DNA of 49,104 nt from Propionivibrio sp. (lineage in GTDB: Bacteria > Pseudomonadota > Gammaproteobacteria > Burkholderiales > Rhodocyclaceae): the NCBI RefSeq assembly GCF_029255185.1, contig NZ_JAPUVO010000102.1:1-49104 (forward strand), written 5' to 3'. The notes beneath the pieces are model-generated. The model was not told the DNA's origin and ran no database searches. It saw only the letters and a program-made list of their open reading frames with translations. The stretch's first letter is position 1. Every line of letters starts with the position of its first letter. Made by a program: the position numbers and the translations under genes. Positions 42,051 through 49,104 of this stretch are shown one piece after another.

Positions 42051-43873
42051 CAATGTAACGCCGTATAGATTATTTCGGCCAGATCCCGACTGATGCCAGG
42101 AACCGCTGTCAGTTGGTCAACCCCTGCATTCGAGATGCCTTGCAAGCCGCCGAAATGAGAAATCAACGCCTTGCGTCGCTTCGGTCCAATGCCGGCAATC
42201 TCGTCAAGTCGCGAAGTTCGTCGTGTCTTGCTGCGTTGCGCCCGATGACCGGAAATCGCGAAGCGGTGAGCCTCGTCGCGAATTTCCTGAAGCAAGTGCA
42301 GCGCAGGATGTTCCGCTGCCAATTGTACCGGTTCGCGACCGTCAGCGAAAACAAGGATTTCAAGTCCGGGCTTGCGCGCTTCACCCTTGGCGATCCCGAG
42401 CATCGGCAAATGCGCTAGTCCGAGTTCTTCCAGAGCCGATAAAGCGGAGCCAAGCTGCCCTTTGCCGCCATCGATCAAAATCAGCGCCGGGGCGACACTG
42501 CCTCCGCTGGCGACCTTTTCATAACGGCGCAGCACCGCTTGCCGAATGGCGGCGTAGTCGTCGCCTGGCTGGATGCCATGAATATTAAAACGGCGGTAGT
42601 CCGACTTGCGCATTCCATTGCCTTGGTAGACGACGCAGGACGCAACAGTCGATTCGCCCTGGGTGTGGCTGATATCGAAACACTCGATACGGATTTCCTT
42701 GCCTTCTTCGCTATCCAGAGCGAGAAACTCATGCAGCGCTTCAAGTCGCGACTCCTGTCGCAAAAGCACATTGCGGCGAGCGAGAATTGCCAGCCTGGCG
42801 TTCTGCTCAGCCATTTCCACCCACATTTTTTGCATCGTGAGTCGTGGCACAAGCATGGGCACCGGGCGCTTGGCCAGTTCAGCGAGTGCCGCGGCGACTT
42901 CGCTATCAGGCAGGACCTGATTGAGGTAGATGCGAGTCGGAATGGGATGCGCCAGGTAGTGCTGGTTCAGGAAGGCGGCAAGCACCTCAAGCGGCGAACT
43001 GTCGGCAGCATTGCTCGGAAACTGCGTTTTGTCGCCTAGATGCCGGCCACCGCGCACCATAGCGAGGTTCACACAGAGCATTCCGCCCTCCTCCACAACG
43101 ACGACAATATCAACGTCCTCGCCCCGCTCACTTTCGATGTACTGCTTGTCCTGCACATGGCGCAGAGACTGAATCTGGTCGCGATAAAGCGCTGCCTGCT
43201 CGAAGGCGAGTTCCGTGGCGGCCTGATCCATGGCCTCGGTGAGTCGCCCGATCACTTCCTGATGCCGCCCTTGCAGAAACAGGGTCGCCATCTGGACGTC
43301 CTGTGCGTATATTTCGGGTGCAATCAGGCCGACGCAGGGTCCTGAGCAGCGCTTGATCTGGTAGAGCAGGCAAGGTCGCGAGCGATTGTTGAACACCGAG
43401 TTCTCGCAAGTGCGCAGGCGGAACATCCGCTGCAGGAGATTGATGCTTTCGCGCACGGCAAGCGATGAGGGGAAAGGGCCAAAATAATCCGCTGTGCGAT
43501 TCGTGTTGCCGCGAAAGAAGCCGAGGCGAGGTTGTTTGTCGCGAGTGATGACGATATAGGGATAAGACTTGTCATCACGAAAAAGAATGTTATAACGCGG
43601 GGCGAGGCTCTTGATCAGGTTGTTTTCGAGCAACAGCGCCTCAGCTTCCGAGCGGGTCACGGTGGTTTCCACGCTGGCAATCTGCGCCACCATCAAGGCG
43701 ATGCGCGGACTCGGATGGTTCTGACGAAAGTACGAGGCAACGCGTTTTTTCAGGTTCTTCGCCTTGCCGACGTAGAGCACATTGCCCTTGGCGTCAAGCA
43801 TGCGGTAAACGCCGGGCAACTCGGTCAGCGTGGCCAACAGATCTTTGGCGTCGTACGTCTCGTCCATGGGCAT
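42050..43873 (-). CDS. uvrC: UvrABC excinuclease subunit C
   Basis: UvrC makes the two incisions of nucleotide excision repair. The 607-residue protein has a GIY-YIG nuclease domain (LPGVYRMLDAKGNVLYVGKA), the Cys cluster NRSRPCLLYQIKRCSGPC, a UVR motif (AFEQAALYRDQIQSLRHV), the RNase H-like C-terminal nuclease (IECFDISHTQGE; ALILIDGGKGQLGSA) and tandem helix-hairpin-helix motifs (IAGIGPKRRKALISHFGG). All parts are intact. Start: ATG at 43873 or 43867. It overlaps pgsA and is divergent from earP. Confidence 0.96.
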   Translation of the reverse strand: MPMDETYDAKDLLATLTELPGVYRMLDAKGNVLYVGKAKNLKKRVASYFRQNHPSPRIALMVAQIASVETTVTRSEAEALLLENNLIKSLAPRYNILFRDDKSYPYIVITRDKQPRLGFFRGNTNRTADYFGPFPSSLAVRESINLLQRMFRLRTCENSVFNNRSRPCLLYQIKRCSGPCVGLIAPEIYAQDVQMATLFLQGRHQEVIGRLTEAMDQAATELAFEQAALYRDQIQSLRHVQDKQYIESERGEDVDIVVVVEEGGMLCVNLAMVRGGRHLGDKTQFPSNAADSSPLEVLAAFLNQHYLAHPIPTRIYLNQVLPDSEVAAALAELAKRPVPMLVPRLTMQKMWVEMAEQNARLAILARRNVLLRQESRLEALHEFLALDSEEGKEIRIECFDISHTQGESTVASCVVYQGNGMRKSDYRRFNIHGIQPGDDYAAIRQAVLRRYEKVASGGSVAPALILIDGGKGQLGSALSALEELGLAHLPMLGIAKGEARKPGLEILVFADGREPVQLAAEHPALHLLQEIRDEAHRFAISGHRAQRSKTRRTSRLDEIAGIGPKRRKALISHFGGLQGISNAGVDQLTAVPGISRDLAEIIYTALH

Positions 43874-43926
43874 GAGCGGTTAGGATGTCGACTTTGATGT
43901 TATCACGTGCTTACCTCCCGCCATCC

Positions 43927-45081
43927 ATGCCCTCCCCTGCCAGACAATCTGACTGGGATATTTTCTGCACCGTCATCGACAATTATGGCGATATCGGTGT
44001 TTGCTGGCGTCTAGCACGGCAGCTGTTTGCCGAACATGGTTTCAGGGTTCGCCTGTGGGTCGATAAATTGACGGCTTTTCATCGGCTCTGCCCGGGGATC
44101 GATCCGCACCTCTCCAGCCAGCATGTGCAGGGGATTGAGGTGCGGCACTGGAGAACTGATTTTCCAGACGTCGTTCCTGGCGACGTGGTCATTGAAGCCT
44201 TTGCCTGCCATTTGCCGGAGCCATTCACCGCAGCCATGGCCGAACTCAAACCAACACCGGTTTGGATCAATCTTGATTACCTGAGTGCTGAAGCCTGGGT
44301 CTCTGGCTGCCACGCCCTGCCCTCGCCACATTCACGTTTGCCGCTAACCAAGTATTTCTTCTTCCCCGGCTTCAGTGAAACAACCGGGGGCCTGCTGCGC
44401 GAAAGAAATTTGCAGAAAGATCGCCAGGCGTACTGCGCTTCGCCTGGGCAGCAGGACGATTTTTGGGCAAGGCTGGGTCAGCCCCCCCCCTCCTCTGAGG
44501 CTTTAGTCATCTCTTTGTTTGCCTATGCCAATCCGGCCATTATCGATCTGCTGACCATCTGGACGCAGGGCAAGGAGCCTGTCTGTTGTCTTGCGCCGAT
44601 AACGCAAACGCTGTCGACTATTGAGTCATTCGCTGGCCAGACCTTGCAGGCCGGCGATGTGATCCACCGGGGCAATCTGGAAATTTGCATGCTGCCCTTC
44701 GTCACCCAGCCTGATTATGACCGCGTGCTATGGTCGTGCGACATCAATTTTGTGCGTGGCGAGGATTCTTTTGTGCGCGCCCAGTGGGCGGCAAAGCCGA
44801 TGCTGTGGCAAATCTACCCGCAGGACGAGGATGCTCATCGAGTCAAACTTGACGCCTTTCTCAAGCTGTATTGCACCGACCTGCCCGAAGCGACCGGCGA
44901 AGCGCTTCGCCGGCTTCACCTGGCTTGGAACGGTGGTGACCGGATAACACCCGACGTATGGGCGCAGTGGATAGCTGCGCTTCCCGATCTGCGCAGCCAC
45001 GCCGAGACTTGGGCGATAAATCGGTCAAAACAGGAAGATTTATGCAGCAGTCTGGTTCGTTTCAGCCGTTCCAAGTTATAA
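43927..45081 (+). CDS. earP: EF-P arginine rhamnosyltransferase EarP
   Basis: EarP transfers rhamnose from dTDP-rhamnose to Arg32 of elongation factor P. The protein (about 384 residues) starts with WDIFCTVIDNYGDIGVCWRL, where the two conserved Asp residues needed for catalysis lie, and has the donor-binding segment INFVRGEDSFVRAQWAAKPM with its conserved Glu near the C-terminus. INLDYLSAEAWV is also typical. Start at 43927 (MPSPARQSDWD); upstream in-frame starts at 43885 and 43897 cannot be excluded, and no strong ribosome site is visible. efp, its substrate, follows 39 bases downstream. Confidence 0.95.
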   Translation: MPSPARQSDWDIFCTVIDNYGDIGVCWRLARQLFAEHGFRVRLWVDKLTAFHRLCPGIDPHLSSQHVQGIEVRHWRTDFPDVVPGDVVIEAFACHLPEPFTAAMAELKPTPVWINLDYLSAEAWVSGCHALPSPHSRLPLTKYFFFPGFSETTGGLLRERNLQKDRQAYCASPGQQDDFWARLGQPPPSSEALVISLFAYANPAIIDLLTIWTQGKEPVCCLAPITQTLSTIESFAGQTLQAGDVIHRGNLEICMLPFVTQPDYDRVLWSCDINFVRGEDSFVRAQWAAKPMLWQIYPQDEDAHRVKLDAFLKLYCTDLPEATGEALRRLHLAWNGGDRITPDVWAQWIAALPDLRSHAETWAINRSKQEDLCSSLVRFSRSKL

Positions 45082-45082
45082 T
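45077..45082 (+). promoter_or_regulatory. Probable -10 box for efp
   Basis: A perfect TATAAT overlaps the earP stop codon, 38 bases before the efp ATG. The -35 region (TGGTTC, about 18 bases upstream) is weak. It could give efp extra transcription apart from earP. Confidence 0.5.
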
Positions 45083-45120
45083 GCCCGGCTAAATTTTCCT
45101 CGTCATTATCGGAACGCACT

Positions 45121-45678
45121 ATGAAAACCGCTCAAGAACTTCGCGCAGGCAATGTATTTATGGTCGGCAACGACCCGATGGTTGTCCTCAAGGCTGACTA
45201 CAGCAAATCCGGTCGCAACGCTTCGGTCGTCAAAATGAAGATGAAAAACCTGCTGACCGGTTCGCCGTCCGAAACCGTCTATCGCGCCGATGACAAATTC
45301 GATGTCGTCCAGCTCGACCGCAAGGAGGTTAGCTACTCCTATTTTGCCGATCCGCTGTATGTTTTCATGGATGCTGAATATAACCAGTACGAAATCGAGG
45401 CCGACTGCATGGCCGACGCCCTGAGCTATCTCGAAGAAGCCATGCCCTGCGAAGTCGTATTTTACGAGGGCAAGGCCATTTCGGTCGCACTGCCGAACAG
45501 CCTTGTGCGTGAAGTCATTTACACCGAACCGGCCGTCAAGGGCGACACGTCAGGCAAGGTTCTGAAGCCGGCCCGTTTGTCCACTGGCTTTGAGCTCCCG
45601 GTTCCGGCTTTTGTTGAAATCGGCGACAAGATTGAAATCGATACCCGCACCAACGAGTACCGCGCTCGCGTGAAGTAA
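45121..45678 (+). CDS. efp: Translation elongation factor P
   Basis: EF-P relieves ribosome stalling at polyproline. The 185-residue protein has three beta-barrel domains: [20 protein letters not shown] begins domain I and [20 protein letters not shown] lies in the middle. The tip loop of domain I reads [12 protein letters not shown] with Arg at position 32, the residue rhamnosylated by EarP (instead of the Lys34 type modified by EpmA). The gene directly after earP is the known pairing. A terminator follows. Confidence 0.97.
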   Translation: MKTAQELRAGNVFMVGNDPMVVLKADYSKSGRNASVVKMKMKNLLTGSPSETVYRADDKFDVVQLDRKEVSYSYFADPLYVFMDAEYNQYEIEADCMADALSYLEEAMPCEVVFYEGKAISVALPNSLVREVIYTEPAVKGDTSGKVLKPARLSTGFELPVPAFVEIGDKIEIDTRTNEYRARVK

Positions 45679-45693
45679 GTTTTCGCAGCGTTC

Positions 45694-45723
45694 ACAAAAA
45701 GGCAGCCAAGGCTGCCTTTTTTT
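45694..45723 (+). terminator. Rho-independent terminator after efp
   Basis: AAAAAGGCAGC/GCTGCCTTTTT with loop CAAG, ending in an eight-T run. It is 16 bases after the efp stop and may also work in reverse for pxpA, since A-run and T-run are symmetric. Confidence 0.9.
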
Positions 45724-45737
45724 GCGCTCGATGCGCA

Positions 45738-46508
45738 TCAGAAGAACTCCGGAATGCCGACCAGCCTGAATCCGGCCTTGAGCAGACCTTCCCTGATCGC
45801 CTGCGCCGTTACTACCGCGTCGGCGTTGTCGCCATGCACGCAGATGCTCTGCGGATTGACCGGAATGCGTTTGCCGTTGATCGAGATCAGTGCGCTCTCC
45901 TCGACCATGCGCATGACGTGTTGCAGGCTGGCCTGCGCGCCGTGGATCACCGCCCCCGGCTGACTACGTGGTACCAGGTTGCCGTCATCAAGGTAGGCGC
46001 GGTCGGCGAAAATCTCCTCGACCACCGGCAACCCCTTCTCCCGACCTGCATAGATCAACTGCGATGCCGCCGGCGCCAGCAGGACCAGCGACGGATCAAG
46101 GCAATGCACGGCGCGCGCCACCGCGTCGGCGACCTTGCGCTCGACGCAGGCGATGTTGTTCAGCGCACCATGCGGCTTGACGTGCGTGACACGAACGCCC
46201 TGCGCACGGGCGCAGGCATCCAGGGCACCAATCTGGTAAATCAGCATGGCTTCCAGTTCGGGCAGCGGAATATCCATGCGGCGGCGACCGAAACCCTGCA
46301 AGTCCGGAAACCCCGGATGGGCGCCCAGGCTCACGCCACAGTCCTTGATCAGAGCTGCCGTAGTGAGCATCACCAAGGGATCGCCGGCATGGAATCCGCA
46401 CGCCACGTTGGCCGAATTGACGACACGCAGCATCGCCTCATCACTGCCCATGGCCCACGCGCCAAAGCTCTCGCCAAGATCGGAATTCAGGTTAAGCACA
46501 TGGCTCAT
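45738..46508 (-). CDS. pxpA: 5-oxoprolinase (ATP-hydrolysing) subunit A
   Basis: PxpA (LamB/YcsF family) with PxpB and PxpC hydrolyses the damage metabolite 5-oxoproline to glutamate using ATP. The 256-residue product has NLNSDLGESFGAWAMGSDEA, SANVACGFHAGDPLVM, GAHPGFPDLQGFGRR and HVKPHGALNN, the metal/acid-rich signature of this family. SICVHGDNADAV lies near the C-terminus. A GGAGG site precedes its ATG at 46508, 20 bases after pxpC. Last gene of the pxpB-pxpC-pxpA operon. Confidence 0.95.
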   Translation of the reverse strand: MSHVLNLNSDLGESFGAWAMGSDEAMLRVVNSANVACGFHAGDPLVMLTTAALIKDCGVSLGAHPGFPDLQGFGRRRMDIPLPELEAMLIYQIGALDACARAQGVRVTHVKPHGALNNIACVERKVADAVARAVHCLDPSLVLLAPAASQLIYAGREKGLPVVEEIFADRAYLDDGNLVPRSQPGAVIHGAQASLQHVMRMVEESALISINGKRIPVNPQSICVHGDNADAVVTAQAIREGLLKAGFRLVGIPEFF

Positions 46509-46528
46509 CGTTCACCCTCCTCAATGGC

Positions 46529-47548
46529 TTACTCGCCTGCACAATCCCAGCCCGCGGTCGGGTCGTTGTAAAGCGCCGAAACATTTGCCAGGCCGAAGGC
46601 GATGCCGCTCACCCACGTCTCCCACTGCGCTTCCCTTGCGCGCAGAGCTGCCTTGGCTTGAGCAGCATTGACAGCGCAGAAGCGGAGCATCTGCTCTGGC
46701 TGCAATTGCGCCAGACGCGGCAGATCAGCACTGATGACCGTGGCAATCTTGGGGTAGCCGCCCACCGTCTGACAGTCGGCGAGCAGGATGATCGGCTGCC
46801 CATTGCCCGGCACCTGTATGGCTCCCGGCGTCACGCCGTCCGAAACAATGTCGGCCGCCTGCGGTGTGACATGTACAAGGCTGGGGCCTTGCAGACGCAT
46901 GCCCATGCGATCCTGTTGCGCGCTCACCCGATACTCGGCACGGAGAAAGGTCTGCATGGATTCGGGCTTGAAGCACTCTTCCTGTGGACCGGGCATGACG
47001 CGGATCGGGCCATCAGCATAGGCCCACGGCACGGACTGGGATTCATGATACTGCCGGTGCTCCTGGGTGGCACAGGGCAGCAGTTGGCCGGTCGCCAGCT
47101 GACGGCCATCGATACCGCCGATCATCGCTCGCTGGTAGGTCGAACGGCTGCCCAGTTGTAGCGGTGATCTGATGCCGCCAGTCACGGCCAGATACGCCGT
47201 TCCACCCGTCAGCGTGTCAATTTCCAGGCGGTCTTTAGGGAACAGCGTCAGGCTCATCCACGGCAGAAGCTGGCGCGAACGGCCATCACCGCGCATCAGC
47301 GTTGCGCAAAGATTACCGGCCAGCGCCATGCGCACCCGTCCATGTTTTATTTCAAGCGCCGGGCCGACAGCTCGAATCTCGATGCAGGCACTGTCCGGTG
47401 CGTTGCCAACCAGCGCATTGGCGCAGCGGGCAAGTAGCAAATCCAGACAACCGGAGACGGCGATCCCCATATGCCTGAAGCCGAAGCGACCAGCATCCTG
47501 AATACTGTTACCGATGCCGCCATCAATGACCTCAACCAGCCCCGACAT
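46529..47548 (-). CDS. pxpC: 5-oxoprolinase subunit C (biotin-dependent carboxylase-like)
   Basis: A 339-residue protein of the KipA/allophanate-hydrolase-2 family: GGIGNSIQDAGRFGFRHMGI at the N-terminus, TGGTAYLAVTGGIRSPLQLG, and DGVTPGAIQVPGNGQPIILL with ADCQTVGGYPKIATV near the C-terminus. It forms the oxoprolinase complex with PxpB and PxpA. Its ATG shares a base with the pxpB stop (TGATG). All conserved stretches are present. Confidence 0.94.
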   Translation of the reverse strand: MSGLVEVIDGGIGNSIQDAGRFGFRHMGIAVSGCLDLLLARCANALVGNAPDSACIEIRAVGPALEIKHGRVRMALAGNLCATLMRGDGRSRQLLPWMSLTLFPKDRLEIDTLTGGTAYLAVTGGIRSPLQLGSRSTYQRAMIGGIDGRQLATGQLLPCATQEHRQYHESQSVPWAYADGPIRVMPGPQEECFKPESMQTFLRAEYRVSAQQDRMGMRLQGPSLVHVTPQAADIVSDGVTPGAIQVPGNGQPIILLADCQTVGGYPKIATVISADLPRLAQLQPEQMLRFCAVNAAQAKAALRAREAQWETWVSGIAFGLANVSALYNDPTAGWDCAGE

Positions 47549-48312
47549 CAGAGTGCCCCCGGCGCCAGGAGCAGGCTGTTGCGATCGAGCACACCCGCAT
47601 TGGCCGCAGCTTCCATCTCCAGATAAAGCGGCCGATCAATCGCCTGCCAGCAAACGCAATCTCCCGAGTTTAGCAACGACGGCGATATCGGGTCCGCCAC
47701 CGAAAACATCGGGACCGGGGTGCGGCCAAGCAGACGCCAGCCGCCGGGACTCTCCCATGGATAAACGGCGCACATCGCTCCGGCAATGGCCAGCGAACGC
47801 GCCGGCACGACCTTGCGCGGCGTCGCCAGGCGGGGAACTTCAAGAACGGCAGGCAGGCCACCCATATAGGGAAAGCCGGGCATGAAACCGATCATGTAGA
47901 CCCGAAAGTTCGCTTCAGTCACCAGTGAAATGACCGCCTCTCGGCTCAATCCCTTGCTTTGCGCCAAGCCATTGAGGTCGGGTGCAAACTCGTCGTCAAA
48001 GCACACCGGAATTCGCCAGTGACGCCCGCCTTGGCTAACCGTCCCGGCCACTGCAGCCAGGCGCAGGAGCTCTTCGCCAAGATGCTGACCGTCGCTGAGC
48101 AACGGGTTGTAATACACAGTCAGCGACCTGAAGGTGGGCACCACGTCGACCACTCCTGAAAATGCTCCACCCTCGCCCAGCGCCGCGCGTGCCTGCGCAA
48201 GCGCAGCGGCAAGACCGAGCACTCGGGCATGCAACGCTGGATCGATGGTCTCTCCGAACTCAACCGTCCACGCCGAATCCCCCAGTGCCAGCAGGCGAAT
48301 TTTCATAGTCAT
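47548..48312 (-). CDS. pxpB: 5-oxoprolinase subunit B
   Basis: A 254-residue protein of the KipI/allophanate-hydrolase-1 family: RLLALGDSAWTVEFGETIDP, VDVVPTFRSLTVYYNP, IPVCFDDEFAPDLNGLA, and the family hallmark IGFMPGFPYMGGLP followed by PRLATPRKVVPARSLAIAG. First gene of the pxpBCA operon. Start: ATG at 48312 or 48306 (MKIRLLAL). fliW ends 127 bases upstream on the same strand. Confidence 0.94.
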   Translation of the reverse strand: MTMKIRLLALGDSAWTVEFGETIDPALHARVLGLAAALAQARAALGEGGAFSGVVDVVPTFRSLTVYYNPLLSDGQHLGEELLRLAAVAGTVSQGGRHWRIPVCFDDEFAPDLNGLAQSKGLSREAVISLVTEANFRVYMIGFMPGFPYMGGLPAVLEVPRLATPRKVVPARSLAIAGAMCAVYPWESPGGWRLLGRTPVPMFSVADPISPSLLNSGDCVCWQAIDRPLYLEMEAAANAGVLDRNSLLLAPGAL

Positions 48313-48439
48313 GAATCAGTCCGCCACGTGCTCTGGCAAGCAGGAGGTGATCCCCGGAAAGAAGTACATCAGCAACACCAAACTGGCGAATGTTTTCGGT
48401 GTGGAAATTGTCGGCTTCTATGCCAATATTGCCCTGAGC

Positions 48440-48877
48440 TCAGCGGGCGCGATACAGCAGGGTCGGGTGAACCTCCTGAAGTACCTTCTGCATCCCCTTG
48501 CGGCTTTTTAGATTGAGAATCACCGGCGAACGGGTGTTGGCCGCGATTTTTCCGCCAGCGGCCTGGTCACGATAAACGACCACCACCACCGCCGCGTCTT
48601 CAGGGGCTTGCAGTCCGACCAGCGCGCAATCGGCATCCGAGAGTTCGATCTGATATTCAATGTCGAGCGCTTCAGGTGCGACAATCGGGAACATGACCTG
48701 CGTATCATCAACCGACTGCAACCAGAAAACTTTGGCTGCGGTCGCCTTGCCTTCCTCATGAAAAAGCTTGAAGCGTTTGCAGTTCTCGAAACCAGCAATG
48801 CCCTCGGGGAAGGTAAACAAGCTTTCCGGATCAATCGTGACATTCGTCAAACCAAGGCGTTCAATATCAATTTTCAT
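48440..48877 (-). CDS. fliW: Flagellar assembly factor FliW
   Basis: FliW binds flagellin and antagonises the RNA-binding regulator CsrA, linking flagellin level to its translation. The 145-residue protein shows FTFPEGIAGFENCKRFKLFH, FWLQSVDDTQVMFPIVAPE and YRDQAAGGKIAANTRSPVIL, which are typical. Start at 48877 (MKIDIERL) with AGGGA upstream; the open frame extends further but the extension lacks family features. csrA, often adjacent, is not seen on either side within the window. Confidence 0.9.
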   Translation of the reverse strand: MKIDIERLGLTNVTIDPESLFTFPEGIAGFENCKRFKLFHEEGKATAAKVFWLQSVDDTQVMFPIVAPEALDIEYQIELSDADCALVGLQAPEDAAVVVVVYRDQAAGGKIAANTRSPVILNLKSRKGMQKVLQEVHPTLLYRAR

Positions 48878-49079
48878 GGAGTCTTCCCTGACCTTCGTAA
48901 ACGCCCGATTGGCGATGGCTTCATTTAACCCGAATCGGATTGCCTCTGCAACAACGAGCCTTGTCCAACGTGGTATGAGCCTGAACGAGGCACGTATTTC
49001 CACCCAGGAATGAGCCTGAAGGAAAGCAATTGCGGGTGAATTGAGATGTAGGTTGATCATGGCAAGGATGGTGATCAAC

Positions 49080-49104
49080 ATGAACGAAACACGACTGACG
49101 ACGA
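49080..49104 (+). CDS. Possible start of a divergent gene (window edge)
   Basis: An ATG at 49080 begins MNETRLTT and runs off the right edge. GGTGA lies seven bases upstream, and a perfect eight-base dyad, GTTGATCA/TGATCAAC (49052-49059 and 49072-49079), ends at the start codon. Too short to identify; it may be chance. Confidence 0.3.

Noticed and set aside
48313-48439. The fliW frame stays open past its stop codon to the pxpB region, suggesting a longer protein or read-through.
   Set aside because: The residues after the stop (AQGNIGIEADNFH...) do not resemble a FliW extension, the FliW length is already normal, and no frameshift or recoding signal is seen.
48313-48439. csrA was looked for between fliW and pxpB.
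   Set aside because: None of the three minus-strand frames shows the CsrA pattern MLILTRR-GE.
1-49104. CRISPR arrays, rRNA operons, prophage or plasmid genes.
   Set aside because: No regularly spaced direct repeats, no rRNA-like sequence and no phage structural, integrase or replication genes were found.

Overview
The window looks like chromosome of a betaproteobacterium, most likely of the Rhodocyclales (Dechloromonas, Azonexus or Accumulibacter-like). The reasons are the gene order lepA-lepB-DUF4845-rnc-era-recO-pdxJ-acpS, the rpoE-rseC-mucD block, EF-P with Arg32 beside its rhamnosyltransferase EarP, a class I PHA synthase, and a sodium:solute symporter/histidine kinase operon of the MxtR/CrbS type. 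This is inference from gene content; no rRNA gene is present.

Layout. 1-2658: accessory segment. The 3' end of an insertion sequence has cut a zinc-ribbon methyltransferase gene that was translationally coupled to a glycosyltransferase-methyltransferase fusion gene. 2718-9102: minus-strand housekeeping operon lepA-lepB-DUF4845-rnc-era-recO-pdxJ-acpS with very tight, often ATGA, junctions. 9190-12009: envelope-stress block rpoE-rseC-mucD plus a small glutaredoxin-like gene; rseA and rseB, normally between rpoE and mucD, are absent. 12124-13611: a small graveyard and defence island holding an IS50-type transposase remnant that ends in a Tn5-like terminus, an intact FitAB/VapBC-type toxin-antitoxin pair, and a 3' fragment of a group II intron maturase gene. 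13619-16252: a YgiQ-type radical SAM gene and a Pro-Arg-His tRNA operon with a clear promoter and terminator. 16294-21659: comEC, a hydrolase, a methyltransferase and an HDOD gene on the minus strand. 21836-25307: thrC, dinB, DUF1415 and a 45-residue membrane peptide.

25448-32481 is the most unusual functional unit: a minus-strand operon of a small membrane protein, a symporter-histidine kinase, a stand-alone receiver, a membrane protein that fuses a degenerate histidine kinase to a DnaQ-type 3'-5' exonuclease, and a CBS/DUF294 nucleotidyltransferase-like protein. The architecture suggests solute (perhaps acetate or another short acid) sensing, with a nuclease or nucleotide output. 32592-38583: an SRPBCC protein, a truncated brnT toxin gene, two Tat-signal oxidoreductases flanking an ATP/ADP-translocase-like carrier, a small conserved protein and phaC.

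38798-41053: ilvBN preceded by a Val-rich leader peptide and attenuator, like the enteric ilvBN leader. 41196-41401: tRNA-Gly and tRNA-Cys with a near-consensus promoter and a terminator. 41472-45678: uvrC-pgsA on the minus strand, then earP-efp on the plus strand with a terminator. 45738-48877: the 5-oxoprolinase genes pxpB-pxpC-pxpA, preceded by fliW. No rRNA, CRISPR array, prophage or plasmid backbone was seen. Nearly all sequence is coding; no unexplained gap exceeds about 300 bases.
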